From Pseudoscleropodium purum (taxonomy: Eukaryota; Streptophyta; Bryopsida; Hypnales; Brachytheciaceae): a DNA stretch of 64,000 nt. This document shows, piece after piece, positions 42,157 to 53,824 of this stretch; positions within the stretch are counted from its first letter, which is position 1; each line of letters starts with the position of its first letter. The DNA lies in NCBI GenBank assembly GCA_963969395.1, contig OZ017797.1, forward strand, positions 18,724,001 to 18,788,000, read 5' to 3'. Position numbers and translations under genes: made by a program. Under the pieces are notes generated by a model, which made no database searches, was not told the DNA's origin, and was given only the letters and a program-made list of their open reading frames with translations.

Positions 42157-44396
42157 GCATCACTGACAGGAAAGGTATGTAACCTAGTTGTTATTATTAT
42201 TAAGTTACACTGGTCTAAGTTGGGAAGTGAAAGGAGGTTCCAATGCACCAAAGAGTACGAGATTTGGATAATTTGTGCAAAAGTTATGAAGGGTCAAAGT
42301 TTTTTTTGGTAGAGGTTGGCTAACATCGCTCCTTCCACATGTTGATGTTAATTTTGGAGGTGTAGACAAACCGATGATGATGGTTTTGGGTTTAGTGGTG
42401 TATTTGGGGGACCCATTTTATATCCAAAATGGCTCCCAACTGTGCCTTCTTTGCATTCTATTGTCTAATTAAATTAAACTATACAAGGATTCAAATTGGA
42501 ATTGAAAGGGGTAGAATTGGGTTGAATAGTTAAAGTTTTGTAATTTCTCGATATACCTCAATGGATTATCATTCGAATGATGTAGAGAGTCCAAAGAATC
42601 ACAATAGAATTCGAAAGGACAAGAATAGTCCCCGCGAGGGACAACAATGAGAAGCTTTGACCTTTAATAATATATGTGTTTTTTTGAAACATGAGTTGAT
42701 CAAAATACATGCGAAAATATCTTTAATTTACTATTTTATTTCAATTAAAAAAATTGTGAAACCAATCAATCTAAATATGTGCAATGACTCAAGGGTTTAT
42801 AAAAGGCTCTACATACCTCGTTACATCACTGTTGACTCTAGACTTGAGGTTTACAGAAGCTATGTGTGATGAACTTTGAGTTGGACCTTAGTTGAAAAGT
42901 GAGCTAGTACCACAAAAGACACCTAGGGACTTTTGTTGGCTAGGTATTTGCTTAACTCCTTAACCCCTAAAGTCCCAAGGCCTTTTTTACATCAAATTCT
43001 ACTCAAAATTGCCATTTCTATTGCAAAGTGCAAAAAACTTTAGAAATTGTTTTTCTCACATATCTATCCATAGAATCTTGTATTAGACTAGTGTGAAAAT
43101 ATATGAAAGAAATTTTAGAAACTCTGACCATGTGGATTGCAAGATATTTGTGTTTGAAAAGAAGAAAACCATTCTAATTGCACTTTGTTTGCCTAGATTT
43201 TAAGACTTTGAACCTTTAACCTTCTTTAGTTAGCTTAGAATTTTTGCACTAGCAATGTTGAATAAAATAATTTTATATTGAAGAACCAAGTTGAAAATCT
43301 AGAAAAAAAACTTCAAAAAAGTACACTTGATTTTCATTCTTTAAAAGATTATTAAGTAGAAGTAGATATGAGATTGAAGGAAAAAAAAATCATTGATAAA
43401 TCTAAGATGGAATCAATACACAATAATTCCTATGGTGAGATTATTCTAGAAAGTGAACTAAACCTTGTAGAACTTATTTTTTGAGAAATTGTGAAAAATG
43501 CATTAAAAAATGAATCCTATTTAAGTTATTTTACAAGAAGATGTTTAGATTGCCAAAAAAACAAGATTGTCCATAACTTTCTCATCACTAGTCCAAATAG
43601 AATTAATCAAATCTTTTGCTGCAAACAAGAGTATTTTCTATGAGAAATAAAGATTTTGAAAATTTGATTTTGATTTTTTATGATTTTTTGGTGCTGCTTG
43701 ACAAATCCCATTTCAAACTTAGAAGGGCCTACTTTTGCTTTGGACTGCCAATTGAAATAAAATTATATTCCTAGAAAGCTAATGTATTTTTTTAACCTTC
43801 AAAAACTCTTTCAAAAAATCACAATGAAAATTGAGACCATAGAAATCTCCCTGAAATCCATTTTGTCTACTGAGTGGGCAATGAGAAAATTTCAAAAATC
43901 CTTTTTTAAAATTGTGAAGATGCATTATAAAATAAAACTTAGAATAGTAATTTAATGACTTTCAAAAAATAATTGTAAAATATGATCCATAAATAATACC
44001 CATATGATTAAATCAATTAGTATACAAACCAATATTTTTCAATTAAATTTGAAGCTAAAAATTGAAAATTCCTTATATAATTGTCATCCTTCAATTTTTT
44101 GTTTTTTCTAGTCTATTTCATTCTCATGTGTGAACAAAGTTGTCAATTTGCTGTATTTACATTGCTAAGTTAATTAAAATTGTAAAAATTACTTAAGAAT
44201 TGAAATAGTGGATTTAGAAAGATTTAGAAAGGTTAAGTTGATAGGATTTGAAGAAGGGTCAAATGGACTTGCGGTTTTTAGATTGAAGAGTTGTCTTCAA
44301 TTTTTGGAACTGTATGTCCAAAGGTCTATTTTCTTTTTCTTTAGTTCATACCAAAGTTGTATGATTCAAAGCGTACTTGTGCACCATTGTAATCAA
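42157..44396. other. AT-rich intergenic DNA, partly R1-like (inverted)
   Basis: 43,000–44,000 has weak inverted similarity to R1 (AAAATTGCCATTTCTA near the start, AGTGGGCAATGAGAAAA near 43,875). No gene supported. Confidence 0.35.
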
Positions 44397-44401
44397 ATTC
44401 T

Positions 44402-44665
44402 TATTGAGAATAGAACAACAAGGTAATATATTTCAATGAAGAGGATTACAAAAGCAAACATGAGAAAGGGGTATTAAACCCAAGCAAGGGGTTGCCCTCT
44501 TATACTATTCTATTGGCTTGGCTACAAACAACTTTTACTTTAGTCAGCCTATATATAGAATTCCTACAAGTAATTATAGACTTAACAAGGAGTTCTTACA
44601 AGTAATCTTTTACTTAATCCAAGTCTTTCAACACAAACCTAACACATTAGTCAAGTCCTTCAACA
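44402..44665 (-). repeat. 3' LTR of the copia element
   Basis: 264 bp, pairs with 49344–49607. TATATATAG at about 44,551 on the plus strand is near the centre. The polyprotein stop codon lies inside this LTR (overlap of 19 bp). Confidence 0.93.
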
Positions 44666-47600
44666 CTCCCACTTTGTTTGTTGCCAAACAATTGTAAGCC
44701 CATCTGCTTTCGAAGACCTTCATGTCGAGGCTTTGCAAGTGCCTTCGTGAGCACATTAGCCACCATGCGATCTGTAGGAATATACTTCAATTCAATCATA
44801 TCACTCTCAACCTTCTCACGAATGAAATGGCGTTGAATGTCAATGTGCTTGCTCCGAGAGTGGTGAATTGGATTCTTCACCAAAGCAATCGCGCCTTGAT
44901 TGTCACACATAATAGGTGTGCTCTTCTCTTGTTCAAATCCAACGTCACTCATGAGTTGCCTTAGCCATAATGCCTCCCTTGTACATTGACTAATGGCCAT
45001 GTACTCCGCCTCAATAGTAGACAATGCAACGGTGGATTGTTTCTTGGAGTTCCACGAGATTGCACCATCTCCAAGCATAAACACATAGCCCGTTGTCGAC
45101 CTCCTATCACTTGCATCTCCAGCCCAATCTACATCACAATAGCCCCTCAATACAAGTCTCTTGCCTCCAAGAACCAATTTTGCCTCCAACGTACCTTGGA
45201 GGTACCGCATGATTCTTTTGACCGCCGTCCAATGCATTGGACTACTCTTAGCCATATGTTGGCTCACCACACTCATTGGAAATGCAAGGTCAGCCCTCGT
45301 GGCCACCATGGCATACATCAAGCTCCCCACCGCTTCTTTGTATGGCACATCTTGCATTTCCGCCTTCACACCTTCATACTCTTCATCCTTGAGCTTCACC
45401 ATCTTAGACTTGACATCAAGCGGTGTGCCAATGGGTTTGCAACCCTCCATATTGAAGCGCTTCAATACCTCTTCAATATACTTGTGTTGACTCATGGTTA
45501 TGGTGCGGTCAACCCTTTGCCTTTGAAACTCCACCCCAAGGCAATAGTGTAGTTCACCAAGATCACTCATGTCATATTCGTTCTTCAACATTGCCTTGAC
45601 TTCCACCATTTTGCTCATGGTGTTGGTCATAATGATCAAATCATCAACATAGACGATGACAATCACCAAATGCTTCCTTTTTTGCTTGATGTAGAGAGAG
45701 TGGTCCGCATGGCTCCTTACAAAACCCTCTCTTGCAAATAATGCATCAATGTCCATGTACCACGCTCTTCCCGATTGTCTCAACCTATAGATGGCTTTCT
45801 TGAACTTACACTTGAGGTGTTCATGACCTTCTTGGACAAAGCCTTTGGGTTGGTCCATGTAGATGATCACATCAAGGTTTGGATTGAGAAAGGCCGTGAC
45901 GACATCCATTTGATGCATCTCCAAGTCCATGGCTGCTCCTATGGTAGCCATACATCGAATAGTGCAAAATTTGGCCACGGGAGCAAAGGTCTCATTGAAA
46001 TCCACTCCTTCCACTTGTGAATAACCCTTAGCCATCAACCTAGCCTTGTAGCGTACAATGTTGCCCAATGCATCTCTCTTGGTGCAAAACACCCACTTGC
46101 ATTCAATACTAGTACGATCATGAGGAAGAGGGGAGAGTTCCCAAGTACCTTTGGTCATAAGTGAGGTATACTCTTCTTGCATGGCTTTCTCCCACTTGCT
46201 TGCATCCGCATTCTTCATAGTGTCACCAAAGTTGCATGGATCTCTTGCATACGCCACATTTGCATGCTCCTCTTGCTCTTGAGTGAAGATGTGGTTCTTC
46301 CACCATTCTCGAGGCGGCCTACGCTCCCTTGTAGGGTATCTTGGCTCCTTGGAAGCATCTTCTTTTTCATCTTCACTTGGCGCCAAACTCGGAGATGGAT
46401 TTGTCTTCTCTTCAGGTGTAGGTGGTGTCTCATCATCCTTGGGCAAAGCTTCCATGCTTGGGGATTTGTCCACCTCAAGCGTCGTAGTCTCATTGCTCCC
46501 ACTTGGACACATCTCCAAAGCATCGCTTACCCCTAACTTGTCTTCCATGAAGGTAACGTCTCGACTTTTGATGATCTTCTTTGTTTCTAAGCACATCAAC
46601 CTATAGGCCTTAGAGCCTTCCCAATAGCCCCAAAGCAAGCATTTGATGCCCTTTGCATCAAGCTTGGTGCGCTTAGGACTCAAATCCAAGGTGTATGCAA
46701 TGCATCCAAAGATTTGCATATGCCCAATGTTTGGCCTCTTTCCACTCCATACTTGTTGTGGTGTCATAGAAGCTACCGCCCTTGAGGGGCATCTATTTCG
46801 TGTGTAGGCCTCATTCGATATAGCCTCTGCCCAAAGATCAAATTTGAGGCCTTGGGCATGCAACATGGCACGAGCCATCTCCATAAGTGTGCGGATGGCA
46901 CGCTCTGCCACACCATTTTGTTGTGGAGTATAAGGGGCTGAGGTTTGGTGTTGAATGCCATGCTCTCTCATAAAAGCCTCAAAGGCCTTGGACATGTACT
47001 CCCCTCCATTATCCGATCTCAACACCTTCACCTTGTGCTCCGATTCGTTCACTACAAGTGCCTTCCATGCCTTGAACCACTCAAACACATCACTCTTGCA
47101 TTTAAGCATGAACACCCATACCTTCCTTGAAAAATCATCAATGAAGGTTAAAAAATACCTTGCACCACCCATGGAAGTGGTCTTCATAGGGCCACACACA
47201 TCCGAGTGCACAATCTCCAACACCTTGGTTGCTTCCATCCCTCCATCCGATGGAAATGATTGTCTCGCTTGCTTGCCTTGAATGCAAGCCTCGCACTTCA
47301 AATCACAAGAGCCTTTCATCACTTGCATGCCTCCCACCATGCTTTGAAGATTCTTCACACTCTTCTCATTGAGGTGGCCCAATCTCTTGTGCCAAAGCTC
47401 CAAAGATTGTTGATGAGATGCTCCTTGTGCCAAACACGCCATGCTTGTACCGTTCACCAATTTGAACCTCAACTGATACAAGTTGCCCTCTCTTGGTGCC
47501 GTCACGATCATCTCTCCATTGGGTGCACACAAAACACAACCTTGGTTGTTGAATTGCACCTTCAAATTTTGTGACACCAACTTGCTCACCGAGAGCAAAT

Positions 47601-48633
47601 TTGCATACAACTTGGGCACATGTAAAGCACCTTGGATGCGAATTGTCCTCAATTTGCCCTTCACCTCTACCTCCACCACAATGCAACCCATGCCAATTGC
47701 ATCCACCACGCCATGGTCACCCAAATACACCGTGCGGTTGCTAATAGGCTCATACGTGAGGAATGCTTGCCTGTGTGGAGTCATGTGTTGCGTTGCACCG
47801 GAGTCAATGATCCACTTGAACATGTCGGTGTTGTCATATCCATCATTGGTTGCAAACGCAAAGTCTTCCTCCACCTCCTTCACACTAGCCTTATTTGCAC
47901 TCTCCTTCTTGGACAACCTGCAAAACTTTGCAAGGTGGCCGGGCTTACCACAGTTGAAGCAAGTGCGTGTCTCCTTCTGTAGTTGTGACCTCCCTCCTTG
48001 GCCATTACGTGAGTAAAGTGCTACACCTCCTTCATGAGGCTCATTTTCCTTCCTCTTGGATACCTCGTGCATCAATCGCGCCGTGATGAAGTCAATAGTG
48101 AGCTCCGCCATAGGTCTAGTCTCCAATGCCGTAATGAGATACTCATAAGAATGTGGCAAGCTCTCAAGCAAAGTCATGACCATGTCTCCATCTGTGACGG
48201 GCACCTCCAAACAAGCTAGCTGGTCCGCAAGTGCCTTCACCTTGTTGATGTGGTCAAGCATATCCTTGTCCTCTTGCATCTTGCATGTGAAGAACTTGCG
48301 TCGAATGAAGAGCATGTTGGACAAGCTCTTGGTCTCATGGATGTTGCAAAGCACCTTCCATGCCTCCATGGGTCCTTTGCATGCTCGAACATGTGCAAGT
48401 TGCCTATCCACAAGATTGCAAGCAATCATGGAAAAGGCCTTCTTCACCCTCCTCTCATAGGCCTTCTTAACTTTGGTGTCCGCATCGGTTGCGGGTGCTT
48501 CTTCGGTGCCCTCCACAATCTCCCACAAGTCTTTCTCGGCCAAAATCATCTCCATTTTGAACTTCTAAAGTCCAAAATTGTCACCATTGAACTTGTCAAT
48601 GACCCTCGTGTTGTCTCCTTCACTAGTAGCCAT
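44647..48633 (-). CDS. Copia Gag-Pol polyprotein with one premature stop
   Basis: Encodes all proteins for copy-and-paste transposition. The natural start is the ATG at 48633 (MATSEGDN), but codon 23 is TAG (48565–48567); the long open frame then restarts at the ATG at 48555 (1,302 aa to the stop at 44647). Numbered from that second ATG: Gag about 1–190; zinc knuckle CFNCGKPGHLAKFC 199–212; protease DSGA 251–254; integrase zinc module H389/H394/C421/C424; integrase triad D452, D515, E551; RT with YVDD 969–972; RNase H with DWAGD, then SKHIDIQRHFIRE near the end. All catalytic residues are present. Loss of the first 26 residues of Gag, or TAG read-through, decides whether it can still work. 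Confidence 0.93.
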
Positions 48634-48740
48634 GGTGAATGTCTCTGACTCCAATAGACTTCAACTTTGCCCAATTTGGTCTCTTCTTATTGTACAAAGT
48701 CCAATAGGATCCCCAATGACCCAAATCACTCCAATGAGCA

Positions 48741-49115
48741 CTCCAACAAACTTTTCAAGGCTCCAAATCTCTCAAATGAAACCTTGATAGCTCTAAATCA
48801 CTCCAACAAGCTTTTCAAGGCTCCAAATCTCTCAAATGAAACCCTAATAGCTCTAAATCATTCCAACAGGCTTTTCAAGGCTCCAAATCTCTCAAATGAA
48901 ACCCTAATAGCTCTAAATCACTCCAACAAGCTTTTCAAGGCTTCAAATCTCTCAAATGAAACCCTAATAGCTCTAAATCACTCCAACAAGCTTTTCAAGG
49001 CTTCAAATCTCTCAAATGAAACCCTAATAGCTCTAAATCACTCCAACAAGCTTTTCAAGGCTCCAAATCTCTCAAATGAAACCCTAATAGCTCTAAATCA
49101 CTCCAATGACCTCTC
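48741..49115. repeat. 60-bp tandem repeat, about six copies, in the copia leader
   Basis: Six successive units with period exactly 60, each containing CTCCAACAAGCTTTTCAAGG and CTCAAATGAAACCCTAATAG, with few substitutions between units. It lies between the 5' LTR and gag. Because 60 is a multiple of three it keeps a frame open on the antisense strand, which is not taken as a gene. Confidence 0.92.
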
Positions 49116-49343
49116 TCAAGCTCCAAGTCTCTCAAATCAGACCTCTAGGGTCACCTTAAACTCAAATCAACCTTCCAAGAGCAAGACTAAACTCCAGACA
49201 AGAAAATACCTCAAAAATAGTCCAAATCTAGACTCCAAATGCTCCAAATGACCCCAAACTCCAAGCTCCACGAATGCTCCTCCAACACACCTTGTCATGA
49301 AATCAAACCTCCAATAGCAACTCACATGAGTGGGCTCATAACC

Positions 49344-49607
49344 TATTGAGAATAGAACAACAAGGTAATATATTTCAATGAAGAGGATTACAAAAGCAAA
49401 CATGAGAAAGGGGTATTAAACCCAAGCAAGGGGCTGCCCTCTTATACTATTCTATTGGCTTGGCTACAAACAACTTTTACTTTAGTCAACCTATATATAG
49501 AATTCCTACAAGTAATTATAGACTTAACAAGGAGTTCCTACAAGTAATCTTTTACTTAATCCAAGTCTTTCAACACAAACCTAACACATTAGTCAAGTCC
49601 TTCAACA
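49344..49607 (-). repeat. 5' LTR of the copia element
   Basis: 264 bp, pairs with 44402–44665 with three transitions. Drives transcription of the element on the minus strand. Confidence 0.93.
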
Positions 49608-49612
49608 ATTCT

Positions 49613-50700
49613 CAGCTTATCTAATTGCCGATTATCTACCTGTTGTGTAAAGTTTGTGGACTATGAGTCTAGTCAATTGTGTGAGTTTGTATTTGCTAGT
49701 CAAGTGGACTGCAAGTATTTGTTGTGACATTGTGGAAGTGTTGGTCTAGTTGATTGTGATTCAACGTTGAGTAAAAATGATTGTCTAGTTGCCTTAACCC
49801 TTTAGTAACCGGTTGACCACTTTTTGGTCGAATTTTGGATTCTTTGTCTTCTATTGCCCTCAATATTGGGTATTTGAAAAAACTCAAAGGGTAACGCAAA
49901 TAGAGCTTTAGCATGCGCTCCAAACAAATCCAGTTTCAAAGAATTCTGTGCAGTAACAAGGTAGCTATACTTGTTCAAAGATAAGAGGGTTGATTTGAAT
50001 CATACCTTCTAAGTCACATATATATTCAACAACTCATGTGATTCTATTTGAAATTGACACTTAAAAATGATAGAAATGTTGCCCAGCAATTCCATAAATT
50101 GTGGAGGCATGTTTCAAAAGTTATGGGCAAAAATGTATTATATTGCTTTTGTTGAAGGCTACTTCATTGCATTGCACTTTGAAGATCACTTGCAACAAAT
50201 TGCATTGTCAAATCATGTTCATTTTTTTTTTTTTTATAAATAAAGCCTACAACATCAATTCCTATGATTTGATCTGTGATTACTTCCTTGGAGAAGTGAT
50301 GAAATTTCCTTTTTCCAAATTTATATTCAAAAACTTTGCTCGCCCTCCAAATCAACCGTAGTCACTAAAGGGTTGAGGTGCAGCTTGAGTATTGTGTGAA
50401 CTTGTTGGTCAATTGACTATGCATTACAACTTGTATTTGAGCGCTGAATTATTGTCTAATGGATGGAGAAATTAAGTGTGTGACTTTGTTTGTTTGTGAA
50501 TGAGAAATTGGTTTGCTTGACTAAACGGAGCAGTCTGTATGTGTGCAATACTAGTCAAGTTGTTGGCAAGTGTTTGAAATTGAATATAATAGTCAAGGCT
50601 GTCAAGCTGACTAGTTGTAATAAATGGAATTTGAATAGTTCATTATCTAAATTGTTTGTGTGAGCTCGGGGAGGTCACTCCTATTGAGATTTAAGGGTCC
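49613..50700. repeat. Decayed TAGTTGA/TAGTCAA-rich tract
   Basis: Outside the MITE, the sequence repeats variants of GTCTAGTTGATTGTG with no fixed period. A similar tract is at 60,130–60,830. It looks like an old satellite or low-complexity expansion. No gene. Confidence 0.35.
49798..50372 (-). mobile_element. piggyBac-like MITE, copy B (575 bp)
   Basis: Reverse complement aligns along its whole length with 5835–6410. Ends are CCCTTTAGTAACC on the left and, inverted, CCCTTTAGTGAC on the right. Flanked by TTAA (49794–49797) and TTGA (50373–50376, one change). No coding capacity. Confidence 0.87.
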
Positions 50701-50980
50701 ACGTGCGACCGGAGGGTATTTTAACTAGGGCTATTATGTGGATTATAGTTTTTTTTTGGATCCCTTCAAGTACCTAAATTTCTACGCGAAGGCATTTTAT
50801 ACATGGTTTGAGTACTTAGAATTACTATTCATTTACAAAATACCACACCGTATTTTATTTATACTTAGTATATTTTGTCCAAAAAAGTGTAGTCTTCATT
50901 TCTACTAACATAGAAATCAACAAGTTCACAACAAGAACACAAAAACCGGTGCTATTACAATATATGTGCAAAAGAAGGGT

Positions 50981-51526
50981 TCAGTTTGGCTTCCATAGCC
51001 AAACAGTCCATGTCCCTACAGTGACAGAGGTAAACACTGAAGCTAAACAGATGCCTAAACTCCTCGCAGCAGCATGAATTCGGAGGAGTTTCTGCATCCC
51101 CCATAATTCCTCGCAACAAGATCTGTGAGACGAGGAGCTCACGAGGGAGATCCAGTAATTGAAGCCATCACCTATCCCCCACAAATCACCCACCAAGGAG
51201 ATGCATGTTCAATCCCCAGCAAATTCAGCAAGCAACAAAAACCAGCAAGCTTCACAAACCAGTACAAAACAGCCAACAAAACACAAGGAACTAGCAAGAT
51301 AACGAATAGACGGTCAATGAACAAAGTAAATGCAAATTAGCGTAGATAAACTCACCTCGGTCTCAAAATGTGCTGGACGATATGAGTCGAGGAAGATGCT
51401 GGAAGTGAGCGCCGACAGATCTCCTTGCCTGCGCGACCGCCTAAACCCTGCCACAAGTTCAAACAGAACAAGTGCTTTCAGTCTCAGCATCAAAGGAGCG
51501 GTTTTTGATCGACCAACAATCATCAA
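50981..51526 (-). CDS. Possible small single-TM protein (2 exons), unrecognised
   Basis: Exon 1 starts at ATG 51526, reads through VLFELVAGFRRSRRQGDLS and ends FETE before GTGAGT at about 51,354. The last exon ends in a membrane-like segment SLGICLASVFTSVTVGTWTVWLW followed by KPN and a stop (TGA, 50,981–50,983). Two acceptors are possible upstream of it (near 51,090 and 51,124); the nearer joins in frame. No homologue is recognised and the start is uncertain, so this may be a chance model. Confidence 0.25.
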
Positions 51527-51947
51527 TGCAAATCAGTCAAAGGAATATGCGAATGTGATTAACCCCGCAAAGGAAAGCACAAGGCGAGGAGTGAATACAA
51601 ACCGGAAAAACCTGGGCAGCACGAATACACAGCGCGCAAACATGATGACGACCTGCTCCAGAGGAATGACCAGCTGTCGTAGCTTAGAATTTTGATTTTC
51701 TTAGTATACACCCAAATAGGAACGGAAACTAGTCATTAACTAACCGGATCCGATTAAGTGGGGAAGGAAAACTCAGAATTAGCACGGAACGTGAAGTAGT
51801 GGGCTTCTTGGATCTAATCCGGTCAGGAGTAACTAACGACGGAAACGGAATGTAACACGGATTAGGTCTAGGACCGGATGATGATGATGAACCGGATTAT
51901 GATGGTAAACCGGATTCATGATGACAAACCGGAAAGGGTCCAGGGAC

Positions 51948-51954
51948 TATATAA
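51948..51954 (+). promoter_or_regulatory. TATA box of the Gag-like element
   Basis: TATATAAGG lies 188 bp upstream of the ATG at 52136, in a CCGGA-rich promoter-like stretch. Confidence 0.5.
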
Positions 51955-52135
51955 GGAGGAGCTTTCACTGTTGCACCCCCTTTTAGAAACTCGACCTTGA
52001 GCGCACGATTGAGTTTTTGTCGTTTGTGCGTCTGTGCATTTATGTTCTGTTCGTTTTAATTCCGGTTGAGATCGGAGAGAGGAAGTGAGGAACGGGACGT
52101 GCGGCTAGGAGAGAGTGAGGTAGATGTGAGTGGGA

Positions 52136-53772
52136 ATGCCTCAGCTACGTAGGTCGAGACAAGCGAGTCCCTCTGGAGGCGAGGTGAAGCTCCGGAAAGT
52201 CATTCCGGTTATTCCCTCCACAGAGCCGGAAAAGGCTGAACTCATGGATGATCTCAGATCCATGGGTTGCGTAGGGTTTGCTGAGAAACCTTGGGGTTTT
52301 AGGGAGGAGAGAATGGTCAAGGAGCTCCTCGGAAAGTTGTCCAACCAGTTTGACAACACCGTGAGGGGAGCTCCCGTCAGCTGGAACGAGGGGATGTGGA
52401 GAGCGGTTTACGGTTTCCGGGCAGAGGTTTGGGAATGGCAAGCCGGAAGGATGAGTTTGTCCGAGGAAAGTTCAAGGGAGCCGTCAACCCGAAGGACGGA
52501 TACGCGGTCGAGGATTGCTTGGATGACCGACACCGTCGGCTCCTGCAATTCCTGGTTCCGGTTCTTCACCCGGAAAAGCCGACCAGGGTGACGATCACCC
52601 TCGGCAACACCATTTTCGGTGCCCTCAGTGGTACCCGGAAAGTGGACTGGGCACGGATCATTTCCGATCTCGTGGCCCAGCTTGTTAGTAGGGTTGGGAA
52701 GAAAAGGGCCACTCCAGTGTGCCCTTATCTCTTCCACCTCTATCGGGAGAACCAAGTCCTCACCGACATAGAGGAGAGGGCGTGGAAGACGCAGGAAGTG
52801 CTCCTGAAGTATGGGGAGTCGGAGACGGATGACGAGGCGGAATCCGATTCCGGGTCAGACTGGGAGTCCAGCGAGGAAGAGGAGGAGCCGATGCCGCCGA
52901 TCAAGCGACAGAAGCTGACGCCTCCCGGTGAAGACAAACCGGCCCCGGAGGAGAAACCGGAAGCCGAGAAGACCAATTCCGGGGGAGATCCGGATATGCA
53001 AGATCCGTTCAACGGTCTGATCAACGTCCTCTGCAACATCAGGGCGGATTGGGAGGTCAAGCACAGGACGCTTGCGGCAATCGGCAAGTTGGTGGGTGCT
53101 GCACCGGACAGCAACTTGGCGGAACAAGTGGCGCAATGCATCACGAATCCGGAAGAGACCCGGAAGCAGGAAGCCGAGATCCGCCGGTTGCAGGAGGAGG
53201 TAGATAAACTGAAGGCAACACTTTTTGCCTATCAGGAAGACGTGACGGCCGCTCGGGAGATGGCGGAGGAGACTCGGAAGGTGGCCGAGCAGATCAAGGC
53301 GGTCCTGGGAGAGACCGGAACGGCAGCGGCCAAGGCGAAGCTCTTCGACGAGAAGATCCACGAAGAGAAGAAACTATCCGGTTCCCGGATGGTCCGGATT
53401 CTCGCGGACTTCGCCGAGCAGGTGGAGACGGCAATGGTGGAGGGGCGGAAGGCTGCGGACCGGATCGAGGAAAGCAGCCGGAAGCTGACGGGAGCGACGT
53501 GCGACAAAGGTATTCACCTTTCGGACATCTCACTACCGGACCTCTTTCCGGATGCAACTATGGCGAAGGACAGGAAGGATTGGACTCCTGAGTCCAAGAA
53601 GTCTGCACGGACTGGGACTCCGGGCACGAGACCGGATATCACCATCGACCTGGAGTCTCCACCCGGACCGAATCCTGCGGAGGGGGAACGGGTCCGGAAT
53701 TTGAGTGAAGTTTTCGAGGAGCTAGTCCCGGAGACCGGAAGCCCGACGATAGGATCTAGAGTTGTAGGGTAG
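52136..53772 (+). pseudogene. Gag-like protein with coiled coil, broken by a -1 frame change
   Basis: The first frame opens at ATG 52136 and reads to WNEGMWRAVYGFRAEVWEWQ. From about 52,435–52,445 the sensible sequence continues in the -1 frame: ASRKDEFVRGKFKG, NPKDGYAVEDCLDDRHRRL, GTRKVDWARIISDLV and CPYLFHLY, then an acidic stretch of Asp/Glu (near 52,840–52,890), a Pro/Lys linker, a long coiled coil (53,150–53,330) and a Pro/Thr-rich end at TAG 53772. The first half resembles the plant retroelement Gag-like domain with a KVDWA motif. The break falls inside that domain, which points to a one-base deletion rather than programmed frameshifting; no canonical slippery heptamer was seen. Confidence 0.5.
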
Positions 53773-53803
53773 ATAGGATTTTAATTTCAGTTAGGAGTAG
53801 GAG

Positions 53804-53824
53804 CGGATCCGGATCCGGATCCGG
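53804..53824. repeat. GGATCC microsatellite-like run
   Basis: Three to four head-to-tail GGATCC units just after the Gag-like stop codon; also the extreme of the CCGG enrichment. Confidence 0.7.

Larger units (their letters stand above)
44402..49607 (-). mobile_element. Ty1/copia LTR retrotransposon, 5.2 kb, recent insertion
   Basis: Two 264-bp LTRs (44402–44665 and 49344–49607) differ at three positions, all transitions. The element is flanked by the 5-bp duplication ATTCT (44397–44401 and 49608–49612). In its own orientation (minus) each LTR starts TGTTGAAGG and ends CTCAATA, so the 3' end is TA, not CA. A purine tract AAAGTGGGAG touches the 3' LTR. A primer-site-like GGTTATGAGCC follows the 5' LTR. 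Domain order protease–integrase–RT–RNase H places it in copia. Confidence 0.95.

Noticed and set aside
45161..47982. Many 100–190-aa plus-strand frames
   Set aside because: Antisense shadows of the copia polyprotein.
48667..49251. 194-aa plus-strand frame with 20-residue repeats (NHSNKLFKAPNLSNETLIAL)
   Set aside because: It is the antisense reading of the 60-bp leader repeat; a period divisible by three keeps any frame open.
52396..52591. Programmed -1 ribosomal frameshift
   Set aside because: No XXXYYYZ heptamer in the overlap, and the change falls inside one domain rather than at a gag/pol border.
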